64,000 nucleotides of DNA, from positions 8,160 to 72,159 of the forward strand of contig JBEAVK010000445.1 in NCBI GenBank assembly GCA_041160955.1. The letters run 5' to 3'. The position numbers and the translations under genes are program-made. The DNA is from M3007 sp041160955. GTDB taxonomy: Bacteria; Bacteroidota; Bacteroidia; Chitinophagales; Saprospiraceae. The first letter of the stretch is position 1; each line of letters opens with the position of its first letter. A model generated the notes under the pieces. That model was not told where the DNA came from, made no database searches, and was given only the letters and a program-made list of their open reading frames with translations. Shown one piece after another: positions 37,414-46,204 of the stretch.

Positions 37414-40400
37414 CTATTGTTTCATAAATTTGGCATTACCTACCAACTGTCCTTGCGCGTTATACGCTGCAACAAGGTACATACCCGCAGGCATACGCAC
37501 GACATCAATATCTGTACGGATTTCGTTAGTGATATACAGCGAAGAGACGCGTTGCCCCAATGCATTATACACTTCCATACGGCTCACACCTGCTACATTT
37601 TCTACCCAAATTTTGTCCGTTGTTGGGTTTGGAAAGATACGCATGGTTGCAATGGCAGGTGTAAACACGCTGCTCTCACCGCATGCACCTGCACCGATCA
37701 CAATATCATCGAAATAAGAAGTAACATCGGTGCCAGTAGCATCAATACCTAGATCGAAGAACAATGTGAGGCGTTGGTATTCGCCGTTATCTGGTGCTGC
37801 AGCGAAATCGAAGGTAAGTTCCTCCCATTCATTGATCTTTGTATTGGGTACTTTGAGTTCGATTGGAGGTGCGCCTGTAGCAGAACCTTCCACTTTTAGT
37901 GCAAAATTACCAATATGATCCATGTGTACTTTCGCTTTCATTTGTTTCAAACCGTCCCAATCAATTGGTGCTTCCAAATTTGGATTGCTATACATACCCG
38001 CAAATGGGAGCGCATCACCGGCCTTCACAAACTTACCTACTTTAGCAGAGGTATTGATACCAGAAGGGTTTGGATTATTAATGATTTCGAATCCGTAAGT
38101 GGCCTCAAGGGAACCATTGGCGAAATAAGTCCATTTTTCTAATAAACCAGGTGTTTGGTTATCCACTACACAACCGTTATAACCTGCACGTTGCCATTTT
38201 ACATTGTCGATATAATAAGTACCGCCGCCTACTGCACTGGCCACATTGATAAACATCACCAATTTGGTATTGCCTTTGCCCACTGCTTCACTGAAATCAA
38301 TATCAAACTTGTACCAAGTATTTGCCGTTTTTAACGTATCAAAAATTTCTACTACTGTGCCGCCTTCTAATTTGAATAAAATAGGAATGTTGGCAGTAGG
38401 TGCATAGACTTGAAGCACTAAATGGTTGTACAGAGTGAGGTCAATAGGGGCAGGAAACTCAATACCGATACCTGCATATTCGGTACCAGCACCAGCGGGA
38501 TCTTTGTATTCGCCCACTTTAAGAGAACCATTATCGGGGGTGAGGTAAGGATTGTTCACCACTTTCAAATCAGAAGCGCCGTAAAAAATAGAGGTATAAT
38601 TGCGTTGGCACTCATAATCGTCGATAATATTAGGTATTGCAACTACTCCAGCACATGGATCGATGGTCAAAGCCGTTTGACGAAGGTTATCTAAACACCA
38701 AGATTGGCCATTGGCGGCTACACCTGGGTTAAACAAAATGCGTATTTCAGCAAAATCGGTCACTGCAGAGAACGCAGAAAAATCGAAACTCAATGTTTCC
38801 CATGCTCCCGGAGTGGTTATGGTGGCATCTGCTTCTTTATTCCCTTGTGTAGGAGACGAAAGTTGCAAACGAACAGATCCGCCGCTGGCTGGGCTTAACA
38901 CATCGAGGTTGAATTGGCCAAAAACAGATAAATCTAAATTGGTTAAAGAAATGGCCTGTAAGGTTGAAAATGCAGAGACACCTTTTGTATAACAACCCAC
39001 TTGAGTGGAATTGTTAACGTTATTCGGATTTGGATTAGGTGTTGGGCCAGTGAATACACCATGCAATGTTTCATTTTGATCCAATGCCTGCCAACCTAGA
39101 CTGATACCATTTTGGAAGTTTTCGAGCGGTGGTGCTGAGGTAGGTGGCGAGAGTTTGATATTGTCGATATAATATACTTCGCCCGGTTCGCCGTTCACAC
39201 CAGCATTAAAGAAAACGACCAATTTGCGGTGGCCTTCGCCTTGTTCTGTACTGAAATCGGCGGTATAGGTGACCCATTTATTGATTTCTGTTACTTGAAT
39301 AGGGAATTCTTTATTAGAAAGACCTCCCTCGATTTTCAATAACAATGTACCTGTTTTTGGCGCCCATACTTGCAAAGAGAACTGGTTATTCACCGTTAAA
39401 TCAATAGGGTTTTGGAAATCGATCACCAATGCGCCAAATTCTGTGAATTGACCAGCGAAATCGTTGAATTTACCCACTTTTGGACTGTTGTTGTCGCCAT
39501 TGATAACGGGGTTGTTCACCACGCTTAGGCTATCCCAACCACCGCCATAAGTTGCAGTACGGTTACATTCAAAATCATCCAAAAATACTGGATTAGAAGT
39601 AACACCTACGCACGAACTCGGCACAGCACATACATTATCGAAATAATAAGTGTCACCGCTGGTTTCTACACCGGGATCAAAAAATATGACGATTTTACTC
39701 AGTCCGGTATTGGCTGCCTGTGCACTAAAATCAAAGGTATATTCCTGCCATGCACCAGTAACAGCAATATTGGCTGTTTTTTCAAAACCACCGCCAGTAC
39801 CTTCTAATTTGAAGATAAATTGAGTAGGTGCTGTGGCATATACCTGAATTTTGAATTTATTGTACAAAGACATGTCAAAAGGCGTACCATTATCCGCCAA
39901 AATAAGGCTATAGGCGTGCATCGTAGATTTAACGTATTTCGCACAATTGGCACTGCTGTTGATCTGATTTGCACCCGGATTGGCCTCCGGAGCCGTCAAT
40001 ACACCATCCAAACCTAGGAAAACTAGACCTGGTGTTTCAAAATCGGCATAACAACGCTCTGCTTTTTCGGCTACAATATCGTCGAAGTAATAGGTTTTGT
40101 CATCGCCAAGTACAAATGAGTTGAACGATACCAAAATGGTTTTAAGATTGGTAAAACTTGCACCAGCGGAAAGATCGAACGTATATTCGACCCATTGGTT
40201 GGCTACAGTAATATCCAATATTTTTTCTACTGGAGCACCACCGGGGCCTTCCAATTTGAGCAGTGCCTTACATGGTGCTGTGGGCGACCAAATTTTCATT
40301 TTGAACTGGTTATTTACGCTAATATCCAAGGTGTTTGGAAAAGTATAAAGCGCAAAATTGAAGTCAAACCCAGGGCTATTGGTGTAAGAACCTACCCAAT

Positions 40401-40581
40401 CACTGGTGTTAGCCCCTGATTTATCAGGGTTTGCAATGACTCCGTTATAGGTGCCATTTATGCCGTTCCAGGCCAAATCGGAGGTGCCACCTTCAAAATC
40501 TTCATATACAACTTGGGCATTTGCGCCAAATCCGAATAGAAGGGTGAGCAGAATAATTAGTGATGATTTTTTCATAAACAA
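37414..40581 (-). CDS. Repeat-containing carbohydrate-binding-like T9SS protein
   Basis: A 1055-residue secreted protein of the PUL. It has a signal peptide (about 1-22, ending ANAQ). Six tandem beta-sandwich-like modules of about 150 residues follow, each running from a FEGG/FECN-like start through an NNPxxxxDNSxKVG-like loop and WVEYTFDLS-like strand to a YYFDDI/YYIDNI ending. The layout resembles galactose-binding or CBM-type jelly rolls, and a glycan-binding role is inferred from the context. The last 75 residues are a T9SS type A sorting domain (IFPNPTTDKIWVENV, GMYLVAAY). No catalytic module was seen. It lies 48 bases downstream of the GH144 gene, so the two are probably co-transcribed and both displayed on the cell surface. 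Confidence 0.88.
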   Translation of the reverse strand: MFMKKSSLIILLTLLFGFGANAQVVYEDFEGGTSDLAWNGINGTYNGVIANPDKSGANTSDWVGSYTNSPGFDFNFALYTFPNTLDISVNNQFKMKIWSPTAPCKALLKLEGPGGAPVEKILDITVANQWVEYTFDLSAGASFTNLKTILVSFNSFVLGDDKTYYFDDIVAEKAERCYADFETPGLVFLGLDGVLTAPEANPGANQINSSANCAKYVKSTMHAYSLILADNGTPFDMSLYNKFKIQVYATAPTQFIFKLEGTGGGFEKTANIAVTGAWQEYTFDFSAQAANTGLSKIVIFFDPGVETSGDTYYFDNVCAVPSSCVGVTSNPVFLDDFECNRTATYGGGWDSLSVVNNPVINGDNNSPKVGKFNDFAGQFTEFGALVIDFQNPIDLTVNNQFSLQVWAPKTGTLLLKIEGGLSNKEFPIQVTEINKWVTYTADFSTEQGEGHRKLVVFFNAGVNGEPGEVYYIDNIKLSPPTSAPPLENFQNGISLGWQALDQNETLHGVFTGPTPNPNPNNVNNSTQVGCYTKGVSAFSTLQAISLTNLDLSVFGQFNLDVLSPASGGSVRLQLSSPTQGNKEADATITTPGAWETLSFDFSAFSAVTDFAEIRILFNPGVAANGQSWCLDNLRQTALTIDPCAGVVAIPNIIDDYECQRNYTSIFYGASDLKVVNNPYLTPDNGSLKVGEYKDPAGAGTEYAGIGIEFPAPIDLTLYNHLVLQVYAPTANIPILFKLEGGTVVEIFDTLKTANTWYKFDIDFSEAVGKGNTKLVMFINVASAVGGGTYYIDNVKWQRAGYNGCVVDNQTPGLLEKWTYFANGSLEATYGFEIINNPNPSGINTSAKVGKFVKAGDALPFAGMYSNPNLEAPIDWDGLKQMKAKVHMDHIGNFALKVEGSATGAPPIELKVPNTKINEWEELTFDFAAAPDNGEYQRLTLFFDLGIDATGTDVTSYFDDIVIGAGACGESSVFTPAIATMRIFPNPTTDKIWVENVAGVSRMEVYNALGQRVSSLYITNEIRTDIDVVRMPAGMYLVAAYNAQGQLVGNAKFMKQ

Positions 40582-40629
40582 ATTTGTTTGTTAGTAGTGA
40601 GCAATAATTGGTTAGTAGTCTTTAAAGTA

Positions 40630-42498
40630 TTAGTCATTGATTATCAATATTTTTTTAGACCATTTTTCAAAGGTCTGCCCGTTTATTTCCAAAAAATAGA
40701 CACCCTTTGGCACATTATTTAAAGGGAACGATAAAGTATGAACACCAATAGGCATCGCTTTGTTTTGAGCCAATACCTGTACCAATTGTCCTTTTTCGTC
40801 CAATAGTGTTAGTGAAATATTTTGTGCTTTTAGTATGGACAATTCCATGTTCAATGCGCCGTTGGAAGCAACTGGATTTGGATAAACAGCGAGGTCAAAG
40901 CCATTTTTTTCAAGTACGCCTTCATGCGCGTTTACAGTATTATCAGTTTGAAAACCGAGTGCGGTTAAGGCTGGCTGAATCTCGGGGTTGAGCATAAATT
41001 TTTTCCATAAAAGCCCTGTGCGATAGTTTTCGATCATCACCACAATAGGGCCTTGGTCGATGGCGAGATACGAAGTGGCAAACCAATTTTGGTTTAAATT
41101 ATAAGCATCGTAAAAACCGTATTCGCCCCATAATTTTTCCCCTAAAACCCGATAAAAATGGCGCATAGCCGCTATACTTTGGTCAGGTGTATATGGCATA
41201 GAAGCCAATGCAGCAGTGGGCGCAATGGTACCTTTGTCGTTGCTTGGAAAAATATCGTGTGCGCTGTATCCGTTAGGGCCGTCGCAGGCAGTCAAGCCCC
41301 ATGCTTCGCCGGAATAACCGGGGTAGTTTTTGGGATTGGCTACGCTGTACGCATGCTGAATGAGCGCGTGGTTGCGATTGCGGATAAAATAATTGCAAAA
41401 AGCGTCTTTTACCGGGCGTGGATCAAAACCCAAATACGAATAATGCGCAAAAAACATAGGCCCACCGCCAAATGGCCCACAATACACTTTATGCCCAAAA
41501 TGTATGCTGTTATTGGCGTAATTGCTTGCAGTCCAACCCGTTTGATACAAAGAACCGGGTACGCCATGAGTGGGTGAAGCAGCCGCAAGTAAATATACAA
41601 TTTGCGTTTCGTTAAAGCCGCGCAATGGGAAATTCATTTCCCAATTATAGTTCGGCGACCAATGCCAGTAGAGTACATTGCTGTTGTTTTTGCGGAACCA
41701 ATCCCATTCTACATCTTCCCAAATACCCTTAATTACATCGCGCAAAGCATTTTCTAAGGCTGTATTTTGGTCAAAATATTGACGTGCGGTGAGTAATCCT
41801 TGAATGAGGAAAGCCGTTTCTACCAAATCTGCACCATCATCTTTTTGGCTAAATGCAATCGTATTGCCCGTGGTGCCATCCATCCAATGCGGAAATGCAC
41901 CATGAAACCGATCGGCTACTTGAAGAAAGGAAACAATTTGAAGTAAGCGGTTTACAGCAGCAGCGCGGGTGATCCATCCCCGTTCGGAGGCGACAACAAT
42001 CGACATAATACCAAACCCCGTACCGCCGATAGTAACAGTTTGTCCGCTATTGAGGCGTTCGCGTGCCATACCGCTCACCGGGTGCGCATGTTCCCAAAAA
42101 TAACGAAAAGTTTGCTCTTGTACCATATCGAGCAAGGCTTCGTCGCTCATCACCTGTGTGTTGGCGCATACCGAGGTGGTAAATATACTTTCTTGCCCAC
42201 CTTGCCCGATGCTTTGGATTTGGTAACAACGACTGAGGTTTTGGCCCTCGTCGCCCGTCCAATCTGTGAGCGATAGGGTAGAGGCGGAAACGGTTCTTAG
42301 TAATTCAAAATTGCTGCCATCGGTAGCGCGGAATATTTTGTAACTGGAAATATTGGGGGAAGTACTTGCTTGCCAAGACACTGCAATATGGCTTTCATAG
42401 CCCTTTGCTACCATATTGGAAGGAGGTAATGGCACTTGTGCCATAAGACCTACCATGGTAAATAGTAGGGAAAAAAGTATAGATAGGCGTAATGGCAT
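40630..42498 (-). CDS. GH144-family (glycoamylase) secreted glucanase with T9SS tail
   Basis: A 622-residue secreted enzyme of the Glycoamylase (PF10091) family. Characterised members in CAZy family GH144 are endo-beta-1,2-glucanases, such as the Chitinophaga enzyme. It has a signal peptide (about 1-20), a fibronectin-III-like domain (about 25-115: SHIAVSWQASTSPNISSYKI), a catalytic (alpha/alpha)6 domain (about 130-535) and a T9SS sorting domain (about 548-622: YPNPVASNGALNMELSI). Family motifs in the catalytic domain are TFRYFWEHAHPVSGM, GGTGFGIMSIVVASERGW, FPHWMDGTTG, GADLVETAFLIQGLL, EAWGLTACDGPNGY and LAIDQGPIVVMIENYRTG. An N-terminal FN3 plus a sorting tail indicate surface display. The PUL context makes beta-1,2-glucan or another glucan the best guess. 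Confidence 0.92.
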   Translation of the reverse strand: MPLRLSILFSLLFTMVGLMAQVPLPPSNMVAKGYESHIAVSWQASTSPNISSYKIFRATDGSNFELLRTVSASTLSLTDWTGDEGQNLSRCYQIQSIGQGGQESIFTTSVCANTQVMSDEALLDMVQEQTFRYFWEHAHPVSGMARERLNSGQTVTIGGTGFGIMSIVVASERGWITRAAAVNRLLQIVSFLQVADRFHGAFPHWMDGTTGNTIAFSQKDDGADLVETAFLIQGLLTARQYFDQNTALENALRDVIKGIWEDVEWDWFRKNNSNVLYWHWSPNYNWEMNFPLRGFNETQIVYLLAAASPTHGVPGSLYQTGWTASNYANNSIHFGHKVYCGPFGGGPMFFAHYSYLGFDPRPVKDAFCNYFIRNRNHALIQHAYSVANPKNYPGYSGEAWGLTACDGPNGYSAHDIFPSNDKGTIAPTAALASMPYTPDQSIAAMRHFYRVLGEKLWGEYGFYDAYNLNQNWFATSYLAIDQGPIVVMIENYRTGLLWKKFMLNPEIQPALTALGFQTDNTVNAHEGVLEKNGFDLAVYPNPVASNGALNMELSILKAQNISLTLLDEKGQLVQVLAQNKAMPIGVHTLSFPLNNVPKGVYFLEINGQTFEKWSKKILIIND

Positions 42499-42638
42499 AA
42501 GTAAGTATTGTGATAAATAAGTATATTAAAGACAAATAAAAAATTAGGTTGTCTATTCATTTGACAAGGCAAAATTCCGTAAATATATCCATAAAAGATA
42601 AAAATGCGCCTCACTACTACTACGCCATTCCCCAAAAA

Positions 42639-45395
42639 TCAATATTTTAGGATAAATTCGGTCAAATTATCCTCTTCTGAGAGGCCAATTTTTTTTCGGA
42701 GGCGATAACGCTTGTTTTCCACACCACGAACAGAGATATTAAACAACGGCGCAATTTCTTTGGAAGCAAGGTTCATCTTGAGGTATGCCGCTAAACGCAG
42801 GTCTCCGGGGGTGAGTTCGGGGAATTGGAGTAGCAATCGCTTGATAAAATCATCGTGTACCCGGTTGAAAGATGCTTCAAAAATTTCCCAGTCGTGATCG
42901 CCTTCCAAATGCTCGTCGATATGTCGGATAATTTTATCCAGTGCTTTTGTATTTTTAGCAGAAGAAAGCAGTTCGTCTTTGAGGCTTTGCATGGCCTCGT
43001 TCTTTCGGATTAAATTAAAGGCCGCATTGGACAGTTCGCGGTTTTTATTATCAACTTCCAGTAGTAATATTTCGCGTTCGGTTTCGGTGCGTTGTCGTGC
43101 CAGTTCGCGTTCTTTTTCGGCTTCCAGTTGTTTGCGTTGTTTGTCTAGGCGGTTGCGGTTAAATTTTTCAAAACCGATCAACAAAAGTATAGCTAGTAGT
43201 GCATAAATAGTATAAGCCACCCCTGATCGGTACCAAGGCGCATCAATTTTAAAGGATAACCGCCCCTCTTGTCCACCTAAGTCCGAACGAACGATAAACG
43301 TATAGTTGCCATCGGGTAAATTGGTAAATTCTTTTTCCGCGCTGGTTTGCCAAGGCGACCATTGTGCAGAAAAACCCTCCAACTTGTACGAAAATTGCGG
43401 CTGTCGTTCAAAAACAGGGATTGAAAAGTGAAATTTCAAACTATTTTGTTGCCATTTGAAATGATGGTCGGCAATGGGGAGAAAGGAGTTGCCATCGCCA
43501 GTTTCTACCCTTCGTATCACTACGAATGGTGTTGTTTTTCCATTTTCGGGTGTTATTTGGCGTTTATCGAGCAAGGCAAAGCCATTTTCTAAACAAAATA
43601 GATAGGTATGGGCGGCCAATGGCACGATACATTCGTACGAGGGAACCAGTGTGATCGGTAAACTGATCGACGATGCGCCCGCCGTTAAGTTGATGCCACT
43701 GCTGTCCACCGTAAAGTATTCATTTTCATTGCCTGCCAATATCTTTTTACCCCAAAAATCAGGCGGGTATTTTTGAAATGATGTTGGTATGTTAGGATTG
43801 GTATTGATATGCAAAGGCACAGGTCTAGTATTCACGACTAATAGGCCGTTTGCAGTCACCAAATCCAGTTGGAAATCGGTGGTGAGGCCATCCGATTTGG
43901 AAAATGATTTGAGTGAAGTGATCCGTGTAAGATCGTTGCTCAAGTGTAACCGGAACAAACCTTTATTCGGGTGGCTACCCCAAAGATCGCCAGCATCGTC
44001 GAAAGCAATTTTTTTCAAAGGCTCGTTAAAGCCTTCCACGCGGTGCCCAAATTGCCAACGACCATTTACACTTTTTTTAAAAACGACCAATCCGCTATAC
44101 GTTCCCTGAATCAACACATCAGATCTGCCGGGGATACGCTGCAAACACCAGCCGCCAGTAACGTCAGAAATTTTTTGGGCTATGCCATTATTAATGACAA
44201 ATGTGCCGTCATTATGGCCAATAATTATTTGATTATCAATAGATTGTAATTCCCAAACTTGTCCTTGTGAACCTTCTATCAATCTAAATTTTTCATTGCC
44301 TAAAGCACCTTCTTTGGCTTTTAGTAAACGCATAAACACGCCATGATTGGTACCAATATACAATTGCCCGTTGTATTCCGCAGCCGCATACACTGTCCCG
44401 ATTTGTCCCGTCTGATCGTCAAAAACCTGAATTGGGGCATCCAGATCCACACAATCGATACCGCGATCAAGACCCAGCCAAAGGTTGTGGTTGCGATCTT
44501 CCATTAGGGCAAGCACTGTATTGTTTTGTAGGCCATTTTCGCGGTGTATATGAAAACTCAAATGCGCTGCTGTATCGAGAATATAAGTACCGTTCAGTAT
44601 TGTGCCAATGGCCCAGCCGCCTTTTCGGAGTGCGACTGCTTTATTAAGTTGGTATTTTTTAAAACGCGCATTGAGTGGATTTTCCCAAGGTTTACATTGA
44701 CCATTTTTGAGACAAAAAACGCCGTTGTTGGCAGTACCGATCCAAACTGTGCTATCGGGACCTTGTACCAAAAACTGCACAGATTTATCGCGTAGTATTT
44801 CGGTACTTTCGATAAACTGAAAGGTTTGGTCGGGTAATATTTCATAGACACCACGCCCAATAACAGGTAGCAAAATGCGGTCGTTTAACTGCTGGGCGAA
44901 CATAATATTTCCAGGTGGTTTTAATATGGTAACATTTTGGTAATCATATTTATAAATAGTAGAAAAAGATTGAAATAGTACATAATTGGGCAAGACAAGA
45001 ATATGCCATATTTCGTCTTTGACCAATTGGTCGGCACGTATGCTGGCACTGAGTGAAGTATATTCGAGTCGTCCCGATTTGGCTGTTTTCCAGTACCCAA
45101 ATTCGGCTACACCACCACCAAATATTTCACCATTAGACCCCATGGCAATAGCACGTACGGTTTGTTTTTCAGGCATCACAAATAGTGCTGCTTGTGCGCC
45201 ATCGAGTTCGAGTAGTCCACTGTTATTTCCAGCATATATCCATCCTTCCTTCGACTCTGCCAGTGACCAATTTTGGTTTTGGGCTTTATAATCGGAGGGT
45301 GTAAAATGTCGGATACGCGGTACTTCCTGTGCGCAGCACAATACGGGAGCAAAAATAAAAAGGATTAATAGTATTTGCTGGTTCAGCCATTGCAT
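42639..45395 (-). CDS. Propeller-sensor LuxR-like transcriptional regulator (SusR-type)
   Basis: A 918-residue membrane-spanning regulator that probably senses glycan fragments in the periplasm and controls the PUL. It has a signal/anchor at the N-terminus (ending LCCAQ) and a two-component-regulator propeller domain of about 600 residues (repeats such as LWLGLDRGIDCVD and LYIGTNHGVFM). A Y_Y_Y domain follows near 660-725 (FSYKLEGFSAQWSPW, FTNLPDGNYTFIVRS), then one transmembrane helix near 735-755 and a charged coiled coil. The C-terminal HTH (about 855-918) reads LTPGDLRLAAYLKMNLASKE. No kinase or receiver domain is present, so this is the kinase-free type. It sits at the 5' end of the co-directional PUL. 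Confidence 0.92.
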   Translation of the reverse strand: MQWLNQQILLILFIFAPVLCCAQEVPRIRHFTPSDYKAQNQNWSLAESKEGWIYAGNNSGLLELDGAQAALFVMPEKQTVRAIAMGSNGEIFGGGVAEFGYWKTAKSGRLEYTSLSASIRADQLVKDEIWHILVLPNYVLFQSFSTIYKYDYQNVTILKPPGNIMFAQQLNDRILLPVIGRGVYEILPDQTFQFIESTEILRDKSVQFLVQGPDSTVWIGTANNGVFCLKNGQCKPWENPLNARFKKYQLNKAVALRKGGWAIGTILNGTYILDTAAHLSFHIHRENGLQNNTVLALMEDRNHNLWLGLDRGIDCVDLDAPIQVFDDQTGQIGTVYAAAEYNGQLYIGTNHGVFMRLLKAKEGALGNEKFRLIEGSQGQVWELQSIDNQIIIGHNDGTFVINNGIAQKISDVTGGWCLQRIPGRSDVLIQGTYSGLVVFKKSVNGRWQFGHRVEGFNEPLKKIAFDDAGDLWGSHPNKGLFRLHLSNDLTRITSLKSFSKSDGLTTDFQLDLVTANGLLVVNTRPVPLHINTNPNIPTSFQKYPPDFWGKKILAGNENEYFTVDSSGINLTAGASSISLPITLVPSYECIVPLAAHTYLFCLENGFALLDKRQITPENGKTTPFVVIRRVETGDGNSFLPIADHHFKWQQNSLKFHFSIPVFERQPQFSYKLEGFSAQWSPWQTSAEKEFTNLPDGNYTFIVRSDLGGQEGRLSFKIDAPWYRSGVAYTIYALLAILLLIGFEKFNRNRLDKQRKQLEAEKERELARQRTETEREILLLEVDNKNRELSNAAFNLIRKNEAMQSLKDELLSSAKNTKALDKIIRHIDEHLEGDHDWEIFEASFNRVHDDFIKRLLLQFPELTPGDLRLAAYLKMNLASKEIAPLFNISVRGVENKRYRLRKKIGLSEEDNLTEFILKY

Positions 45396-45399
45396 TTGG

Positions 45400-45407
45400 C
45401 AAAGTTA
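45400..45407 (-). promoter_or_regulatory. -7 box of PUL regulator gene
   Basis: The minus strand reads TAACTTTG, a perfect TAnnTTTG match, four bases before the ATG at 45395. This implies an almost leaderless transcript or a slightly later start. Confidence 0.5.
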
Positions 45408-45493
45408 GTGCAAAATTTAAAAAGAAGTAGATGCTCAATGCTCTTATGGTTACTTTTTACGCAATTTAAGGCTATGTATTTGGTATAACACTT

Positions 45494-45501
45494 TATCTTT
45501 G
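45494..45501 (+). promoter_or_regulatory. -7 box of Uma2-family gene
   Basis: TATCTTTG matches TAnnTTTG perfectly and lies 15 bases before the ATG at 45517. It supports 45517 rather than the earlier TTG at 45499 as the start. Confidence 0.6.
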
Positions 45502-45516
45502 CACAAAATTACACGT

Positions 45517-46119
45517 ATGTCGGTCATTACAAGCCTTTCGCAATTAGATTTAAACGGAAAATATTCTTACGCCGATTACCTTGCATGGGAATTTGAGGAA
45601 CGTGTTGAGTTGGTAAAAGGGAAAATACTGCCCATATCCGCTTCAAATCGCAGACACCAAGCCATCTCTCGATATATGAACGGCGTTTTCTTTATCTTTT
45701 TTGAAGCGCATCCCTGTGCATTTTATGATGCACCATTTGATGTGCGGCTTTTGGACAAAAACAAATCCATGAAGGCCAATAAGGAAGTATTCACGGTTGT
45801 TCAGCCCGATATTTGTGTGATCTGTGATGAATCAAAACTAGACGATAAAGGTTGTTTAGGTGCTCCCGACCTCGTTATTGAAATACTTTCACCGGGTAAT
45901 TCTACTAAAGAGATGCGCCTGAAAAAAGAACTTTACGAAGAAAATTAGGTACGTGAATATTGGATTTTGGATCCCGAACGGGAGATGTCGTTCCAGTTTG
46001 TACTCACTGAAAATGGGATTTATGGCCCGCCCCAGCTCTATATACAAGATGAAATGATGGTTTCGGCTATTTTTGAGGGTTTGCAGGTTGATTTGGCGTG
46101 TGTTTTTAAGCAGCAATAG
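45517..46119 (+). pseudogene. Uma2-family (DUF820) gene with in-frame TAG
   Basis: Uma2-family protein with a predicted PD-(D/E)XK-type endonuclease fold; the family is often multi-copy and of uncertain role. From ATG 45517 the frame runs YSYADYLAWEFEERVELVKG, SNRRHQAISRYMNG and QPDICVICDESKLDDKGCLG, through the catalytic-region motif APDLVIEILSPGNS, to LYEEN. It then meets TAG at 45946-45948. The same frame continues at once with VREYWILDPEREMSFQFVL and LQVDLACVFKQQ to TAG at 46117-46119. The full length of 200 codons matches the family. The interrupting codon replaces what is commonly Gly, Gln or Ala in this position; CAG-to-TAG would explain it. Either a fresh pseudogene or a readthrough case. 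Confidence 0.87.
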
Positions 46120-46204
46120 TTGTAATATTTTTTTGTAATTTCGCGTAAAATATTAACTTTACTAAGTCATAATTGTTTAGTGTAGATACCTTATATCTGT
46201 TATC

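Noticed and set aside
37291..37752. 153-codon plus frame at the end of the PUL cargo gene
   Set aside because: It overlaps the T9SS sorting domain of the minus-strand gene and has no family features.
29544..46119. Possible genome-wide recoding of TAA/TAG to Gln, suggested by xisH and the Uma2-family gene
   Set aside because: Many intact genes in the window end at expected family lengths on TAA (cydA, paaC, htrA) or TAG (cydB, the 25374 gene), so these codons act as normal stops.
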